Positions 6,275-10,283 of a stretch of 10,283 nucleotides of DNA are shown one piece after another; the first letter of the stretch is position 1; every line of letters begins with the position of its first letter. Source of the stretch: a bacterium (GTDB taxonomy: Bacteria; Zhuqueibacterota; Zhuqueibacteria; Thermofontimicrobiales; Thermofontimicrobiaceae); assembly GCA_011046315.1 (NCBI GenBank), contig DSAU01000180.1, positions 1-10,283 of the forward strand, in the 5' to 3' direction. The notes beneath the pieces were generated by a model, which saw nothing but the letters and a program-made list of their open reading frames with translations, made no database searches and was not told where the DNA came from. A program made the translations under genes and the position numbers.

Positions 6275-7030
6275 GTGCTCAAATGGATATTTTTTGATGT
6301 TGGAAATGTGATTTTAAATGATGACCCTGAGATGGCTGCTTATTACCAGCTTATCTTTGAAGCGATTCAGGAACAAAAAAATGGCATCACTTTTGATCAG
6401 CTATTGGCAGAACGCGAGCGATCCATTCTTGAAGAGCGCGAGGGCAGGCACTATGTTCGAGTTGCGCTGAAATATCTTGGCAGAAAACAATGGTCAAAAT
6501 ATGAGGGTGAAATTGTGTCCTATCTACAAAAAAATCTGGCACAACTCTGTCCTTTGATGGGACCGATCGTTCCGGTTATTCAAGAATTATCGAAAGTGTT
6601 TAATTTAGGCATTATCGCTAATCAGCCGTCGAATGTGATCGATGTTTTGCAGGATCATGGTATTCTGGATTATTTCAAAGTGATCGCTGTGAGTCAATCG
6701 TTGGGGATGAGTAAACCTGATGATCGATTTTTCCGCTGGGCGCTGGCTCAAGCAAACTGCAGTCCAGAGCAGGCGCTGATGATCGGCGATCGTATTGACA
6801 ACGACATCCGACCAGCTCGCGCACTGGGCATGCGAACGCTCTGGCTGCCGCTGACGCAGGATAAAAAAGATTATACCCCGACGACCGAGTTGGAAAAAAA
6901 ATATTTTGCCAGCTTAAAACGCGCCTGCGTCTCCCATCTGCTGCCGCGCAACCAATCCGAGACGCCGGATGCCATCGCTGCGGATTTTACTGAAATTATC
7001 GAACAGGTGCGACAGATTGATGAAGACTGA
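6275..7030 (+). CDS. HAD-superfamily hydrolase, subfamily IA-like
   Basis: The 251-residue protein has HAD motif I as IFFDVGNVIL (nucleophile Asp8), a helical cap (about 18-95), motif II as LGIIANQPSN (about 111-120), motif III Lys147 in GMSKPD, and motif IV GDRIDND (171-177). It is a probable cytoplasmic phosphatase acting on a small phosphorylated metabolite, substrate unknown. Motif I has the DxGN form known from YihX-type members instead of DxDG. Motif II has Ala where Ser or Thr is usual. About 45 residues extend beyond the usual core end. I chose the GTG at 6275 because GCAGGA lies about 9 bases upstream and the protein then starts three residues before the first core strand. An in-frame TTG at 6251 is possible. 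It stands alone: a hairpin precedes it and 361 bases separate it from the heptose operon, so a role there is only a guess. Confidence 0.85.
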   Translation: MLKWIFFDVGNVILNDDPEMAAYYQLIFEAIQEQKNGITFDQLLAERERSILEEREGRHYVRVALKYLGRKQWSKYEGEIVSYLQKNLAQLCPLMGPIVPVIQELSKVFNLGIIANQPSNVIDVLQDHGILDYFKVIAVSQSLGMSKPDDRFFRWALAQANCSPEQALMIGDRIDNDIRPARALGMRTLWLPLTQDKKDYTPTTELEKKYFASLKRACVSHLLPRNQSETPDAIAADFTEIIEQVRQIDED

Positions 7031-7391
7031 CTTTGCACTATGCTGAAAACAGACAGCAGCTGAACTAATAGAATCTTTATCAGACATAGACTGATGCCAT
7101 CGCTTGATGATCTGATTATTTGAGTGATGATAAGATTTCTAATTAAAGCTGCCTATTTCGAATTTTGTTACAGACAAAGCGAGGGCATCAGTGTTCCACC
7201 TGTAATTGAGGTGATACCTATTTCGGTTCAGTGCGCTGTTATGTCAGTGGATGAAAATTGTGAATAGCAGGTGGTGAAAAAAAATCACGCAATGGCAGCT
7301 AAAAAAAATCTCAGCGGGACCTGGGCTATACAAAAGTATAATAATTTAAAAGATTCGCTTTTTAATTTTTGAAAAAAAACAGAGCAGAAAG
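7031..7391. other. Intergenic region before the heptose operon
   Basis: These 361 bases hold no recognised gene. They contain an inverted repeat (7090-7105 with 7177-7192), a short CACCT/AGGTG hairpin (7197-7213) and runs of A near the end. TATAAT at 7337-7342 is a possible -10 box for the operon, but no fitting -35 is visible. A 46-codon frame (ATG 7127, stop 7265-7267) has a weak ribosome binding site and no family resemblance, so I do not call it a gene. The operon promoter must lie here if the operon is not read from the HAD gene. Confidence 0.6.
7090..7192. repeat. Inverted repeat with 16-base arms
   Basis: ACTGATGCCATCGCTT (7090-7105) and AAGCGAGGGCATCAGT (7177-7192) are reverse complements at 15 of 16 positions, separated by 71 bases. 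They could be the ends of a small non-autonomous element or the base of a structured leader RNA. Nothing inside looks coding, and no flanking target-site duplication was obvious. Confidence 0.5.
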
Positions 7392-8096
7392 ATGACAGAT
7401 CAAACCCATAAAATCCCCGATGATGTCCGGGAATTTATTCAGCAACATCCGCAGGTGGTGGAAATAGTAACCGATTTCATCAATCGCGAACCCAAACTGG
7501 AATTGGTTGCCGCGCCGCTGATCCGCGGTTATGCGGTAATAACCAATTGTTTCAACAGTGGTGGTAAACTTTTTCTCTGCGGTAACGGCGGCAGCTTTGC
7601 CGACTGTCTGCACATTTCAGGTGAAATGCTCAAATCTTTTGAACGCCGGCGCGCACTGTCGGACGAGGACAGACAAATATTTCTCAATTTCCGACACGGC
7701 TATCAGTTGGCTGATGCCATCGAGTACGGCTTTCCGGCGATTGTGCTGGGACTGAATCCTTCGTTGAAAACCGCGGTGGAAAATGACATCCGGCTGCCCA
7801 ATCTGGCTTTTGCCCAGGAACTGTTTGCCCTGGGCAGAAAGGAAGATGTTTTACTGGGAATCAGCACCAGCGGTAATGCCCAAAATGTGAGCTATGCTGT
7901 TTCAACCGCAAAGGCGATCGGTATGCACACCATCGGCCTGACCGGAAAAGCCGGCGGCGAGCTGGCGCAGCAAGTTGATATTGCGCTGACAGTTCCGGCG
8001 ACGCAAACCAATCGCATTCAGGAGATGCACCAGTTGGTCTATCACACTCTCTGTGCCATGATAGAAGCACACTATTTCCAGGAATCAAAAAAATGA
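7392..8096 (+). CDS. gmhA: D-sedoheptulose 7-phosphate isomerase (GmhA-type SIS protein)
   Basis: This protein turns sedoheptulose 7-phosphate into D-glycero-D-manno-heptose 7-phosphate, the first step toward ADP-heptose for lipopolysaccharide, in the cytoplasm. The 234 residues form one SIS domain: GNGGS (64-68) binds phosphate, Glu78 in HISGE aligns with E. coli GmhA Glu65, STSGN is at 158-162, and RIQEMHQLVYH carries Gln210 and His218, matching E. coli Gln172 and His180. E. coli GmhA has 192 residues; here there are about 26 extra between Glu78 and STSGN (region RRALSDEDRQIFLNF and onward). The N-terminus is also longer. The ATG at 7392 has only a weak ribosome binding site (AGAG, 7381-7384). 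Its stop overlaps the next start as ATGA, so the two genes are translationally coupled. The neighbouring GmhB and RfaE2 functions strongly support the assignment over a generic sugar isomerase. Confidence 0.88.
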   Translation: MTDQTHKIPDDVREFIQQHPQVVEIVTDFINREPKLELVAAPLIRGYAVITNCFNSGGKLFLCGNGGSFADCLHISGEMLKSFERRRALSDEDRQIFLNFRHGYQLADAIEYGFPAIVLGLNPSLKTAVENDIRLPNLAFAQELFALGRKEDVLLGISTSGNAQNVSYAVSTAKAIGMHTIGLTGKAGGELAQQVDIALTVPATQTNRIQEMHQLVYHTLCAMIEAHYFQESKK

Positions 8097-9199
8097 TCCA
8101 GGATAAAATTAAAACGCGTGCACAGTTGGTTCCCATCTGCCAACAATGGCGGCGGCAGGGTTTCAAAATCGGATTCACCTCCGGTGCGTTTGATCTGATC
8201 CATGCCGGTCACGCCGATTATCTGGAAAAAGCGAAAGCATTATGCGACAGGTTGATTGTGGGCGTGAATACCGATATTTCCATTAAAAAATACAAGGGCG
8301 TCAGCCGGCCGGTGATACCGGAATTGCAGCGATTAAAAATCGTTGCCGCGTTGGAATCGGTGGACTTTGCGTTCCTGTTCGATGAGCGCCGCAACGCCGC
8401 CAACATCAAGCTGCTCAAGCCGCATTTTTATTTTAAAGCCGGCGACTACCGCGAATCCGAGCTCACATCAAAACCGATCATTGAAAAGTTCGGCGGCTGC
8501 GTCAAACTCATTCCCATCGTTGAAGACATTTCCACGTCCGGAATTATCCGACAAATTCGCACTGTTGAGATGAGCAATGAAAAATTTGTTGAAGAACAAG
8601 ACCGAACCGTGCATCTAAAAATTACGCCGCTGAAATCATCGCCGGCGATCTTTCTCGACCGCGACGGCGTCATTAACAAAGAGGTCGGTTATTTGAGCGA
8701 TCCCGATGATTTTGAGCTGCTGCCCAATGCAGTCGAAGGCATGAAAAAATTTATGGACATGGGTTATCGGCTGGTGATTGTCACCAACCAGGGCGGCATT
8801 GGTCTGGGATATTTTTCACTTCAGGATTTTTATCAGGTGAACAAAAAAATGCTGACCCAAGTTTCGCGCGCCGGAATTTTGATCGATAAAATTTATTTCT
8901 GCCCGCACAGCAAAGCTGAAGATTGTCCCTGCCGCAAGCCCAAAACTGGTTTGATTTTTAAGGCGCAGGAAGATTTGAACCTGGATTTGAAAAACAGCTA
9001 TTTTGTCGGAGATAGTCCCTGGGATGTGGAAGCCGGTAAAAACGCAGGGATGCACGCCATTTTCATTCGCAACCAACGCTCTCCGGAACCGGACCAACTG
9101 GGAGTGAAACCGGATTTAGTGGCGGCGGATTTATTGGAAGCCGCACAATTGATTTTGCAGCGCGAACGTGGCGAAGAACCAGTGACATCGAAAACATAA
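8093..9199 (+). CDS. Fusion: RfaE2-type nucleotidyltransferase + GmhB heptose bisphosphatase
   Basis: The 368-residue protein has two enzymes. Residues 1-156 are a cytidylyltransferase-fold domain: TSGAFDLIHAGH (29-40, nucleotide-binding HxGH at 37-40), YKGVSRP, KAGDY (115-119) and ISTSGII (146-152), as in the C-terminal half of HldE. Residues 184-355 are a HAD phosphatase of the GmhB group: DRDGVIN (189-195, Asp189 and Asp191), TNQ (231-233), zinc ligands C270, H272, C278 and C280 in CPHSKAEDCPC, RKPKTG (281-286) and GDSPWD (306-311). GmhB removes the 7-phosphate of heptose 1,7-bisphosphate, and the N-terminal domain would then attach a nucleotide. The linker (157-183) is polar. The start overlaps gmhA (ATGA) and the stop overlaps the next gene (TAATG). 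NGCFD/NGVFD of classical RfaE2 is SGAFD here, so the nucleotide or sugar used by this domain is uncertain. Confidence 0.88.
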   Translation: MIQDKIKTRAQLVPICQQWRRQGFKIGFTSGAFDLIHAGHADYLEKAKALCDRLIVGVNTDISIKKYKGVSRPVIPELQRLKIVAALESVDFAFLFDERRNAANIKLLKPHFYFKAGDYRESELTSKPIIEKFGGCVKLIPIVEDISTSGIIRQIRTVEMSNEKFVEEQDRTVHLKITPLKSSPAIFLDRDGVINKEVGYLSDPDDFELLPNAVEGMKKFMDMGYRLVIVTNQGGIGLGYFSLQDFYQVNKKMLTQVSRAGILIDKIYFCPHSKAEDCPCRKPKTGLIFKAQEDLNLDLKNSYFVGDSPWDVEAGKNAGMHAIFIRNQRSPEPDQLGVKPDLVAADLLEAAQLILQRERGEEPVTSKT

Positions 9200-9678
9200 T
9201 GAAAAAATTAATAACACTGAAGCAATTACTGAGCATTCGTCAGCAATGTCAACGACAGGGTGCAACGCTCGTCTGGACCAACGGCTGTTTTGACTTCATG
9301 CACGCGGGTCATGTGGATTATCTTCAGCGGGCTAAAAAATGCGGCGACCTGCTTGTGATCGGACTCAACAGCGATCGATCGATGAAAATTCTCAAAGGCG
9401 CCACCAGGCCTATCTGCAGCCAGCAGCACCGGGCTCAGGTGCTGGCGGCATTGTCGGTCGTGGATAATATCATTATTTTTGACGACTCCAGTCCGATTGA
9501 GATTATCAAAAAATTGCAGCCGGATTTTTACATCAAAGGCGGCGATTATAGCATCGACTCTATCGACCAGAACGAACGCCGGGCTGTCGAAAGTTACGGC
9601 GGAAAGATTATAATTTTGCCAGAGGTCAAAGGGATTTCCACCTCCGGCATTATTCAAAAAATTAAGAAATATTATTGA
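9199..9678 (+). CDS. rfaE2: D-glycero-beta-D-manno-heptose 1-phosphate adenylyltransferase (RfaE2)
   Basis: This stand-alone 159-residue nucleotidyltransferase has all the classical RfaE2/HldE C-terminal motifs: TNGCFDFMHAGHVDYL (27-42, HxGH at 35-38), GLNSDRS, LKGATRP, KGGDY (113-117) and STSGII (148-153). It should transfer AMP from ATP to heptose 1-phosphate, giving ADP-D-glycero-beta-D-manno-heptose for the lipopolysaccharide inner core. Its length fits the family, which is a domain fused to a kinase in E. coli HldE. No kinase domain (RfaE1/HldA) or HldD epimerase is in the window. The ATG overlaps the preceding stop by one base (TAATG), so it is translated by coupling and belongs to the same operon. 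It is a paralogue of the first domain of the preceding protein. Confidence 0.9.
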   Translation: MKKLITLKQLLSIRQQCQRQGATLVWTNGCFDFMHAGHVDYLQRAKKCGDLLVIGLNSDRSMKILKGATRPICSQQHRAQVLAALSVVDNIIIFDDSSPIEIIKKLQPDFYIKGGDYSIDSIDQNERRAVESYGGKIIILPEVKGISTSGIIQKIKKYY

Positions 9679-9845
9679 AGCAGCGACCAATCGTTGCTCA
9701 CAATTTTTCCGAGCTGTGCAGACAGCATGCTTTTATTGATAATCAGGAAAAAATCAGTTGATTCGTCCACTGCGACCGGGACCACGTTTAAAATATTAGG
9801 GAAATGCATTGTCAGTTCTTGTTTGTTGCAAAAAAAAGGAAATAC

Positions 9846-10283
9846 ATGACAAAATTGACGCCATTGGAAAATAGATACCGCAGTGCGGTTGAAAAAGAAA
9901 AATATGTCAAACAATTATTTGCGGAGATAGACGACCATTACGATTTCATGAATCGGTTCATGTCGCTGGGCATGGACATGAGTTGGCGCCGGCGTGCAAT
10001 TCGCGCTGCTGGTTTCGCCAAGAATGCCCGGTTGCTGGATATGGCTGCCGGCACCGGTGATCTCACCATATCAGCTTTTAAAATTCACCCGGAGGCGCGA
10101 TTGGCGGCGCTCGATTTTTGTACACCGCTGTTGACCATCGCCTGTAAAAAATTCAGCCGTTTCAACGGGAAGTATTCGGTCGAATGGATCAATGGCAACG
10201 GGCTGGAGTTACCCTTTGCCGACAATAGCTTTGACGGTGTGATCACTGCATTTTCATTGCGCAATGTCAGCGATGTAAATCAG
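9846..10283 (+). CDS. ubiE: Demethylmenaquinone/ubiquinone C-methyltransferase, N-terminal part
   Basis: The 146 visible residues run off the window end. YDFMNRFMSLGMDMSWRR (32-49) is the UbiE signature. LDMAAGTGDLT (64-74) is the class I SAM-binding loop, ALDF (88-91) is the acidic end of strand 2, LPFADNSFD (122-130) is motif II and FSLRNVSDV (136-144) is the second family signature. It methylates the quinone ring of demethylmenaquinone (MenG activity) or a ubiquinone precursor, using SAM at the inner membrane. In an FCB-type organism menaquinone is the likelier product. AAGGA (9836-9840) lies 5 bases before the ATG. About 100 residues are missing beyond the window. The 167-base gap from rfaE2 and its own ribosome binding site suggest a separate transcript or a loosely linked operon member. 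Confidence 0.93.
   Translation, partial: MTKLTPLENRYRSAVEKEKYVKQLFAEIDDHYDFMNRFMSLGMDMSWRRRAIRAAGFAKNARLLDMAAGTGDLTISAFKIHPEARLAALDFCTPLLTIACKKFSRFNGKYSVEWINGNGLELPFADNSFDGVITAFSLRNVSDVNQ

Noticed and set aside
9226..9690. 154-residue minus-strand frame
   Set aside because: It is antisense to rfaE2, whose motifs are complete; a shadow frame.

Overview
The window looks like chromosome from a diderm bacterium of the Fibrobacterota-Chlorobiota-Bacteroidota (FCB) group, most like candidate division KSB1, Calditrichota or Ignavibacteria. Three things suggest this. Two secreted proteins end in the QNYPNPFNPSTT-type C-terminal sorting domain used by type IX secretion. A heptose pathway of the ADP-heptose/LPS type implies an outer membrane. 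A UbiE/MenG quinone methyltransferase is also present. The phylum is inferred from protein style only. All recognised genes are on the + strand.

Bases 1-78 are the last 25 codons of an AraC-family regulator. Bases 79-502 hold no gene but contain two imperfect inverted-repeat elements and a 21-bp-period direct repeat that could be an operator. Two exported proteins follow, each with a strong GGAGGT ribosome binding site: a right-handed beta-helix protein (503-2287) and a beta-propeller protein made of 16 SBBP-type units (2372-5497). Their C-terminal sorting domains are 65/89 identical and share a 24-base exact DNA run. Two palindromes lie downstream of the second gene.

Bases 5622-6103 carry a decayed M28-family zinc aminopeptidase: two in-frame stops, a one-base frameshift, a lost zinc-ligand histidine and loss of most of the catalytic domain. 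It is followed by a terminator-like hairpin.

The second half is housekeeping and envelope biosynthesis: a HAD-superfamily hydrolase (6275-7030), a 361-base gap with an inverted repeat, then a tight three-gene heptose operon. The operon encodes sedoheptulose-7-phosphate isomerase (GmhA), a fusion of an RfaE2-type nucleotidyltransferase with a GmhB-type bisphosphatase, and a second stand-alone RfaE2 adenylyltransferase. GmhA isomerises sedoheptulose 7-phosphate, a kinase not seen here would make the 1,7-bisphosphate, the GmhB part removes the 7-phosphate, and RfaE2 adds AMP. Having two nucleotidyltransferases in one operon is the main biochemical puzzle. The window ends inside ubiE/menG (9846 onward).

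I found no tRNA, rRNA, CRISPR array, transposase or clear new defence system. The most notable items are the M28 pseudogene and the nucleotidyltransferase-GmhB fusion beside a second nucleotidyltransferase.
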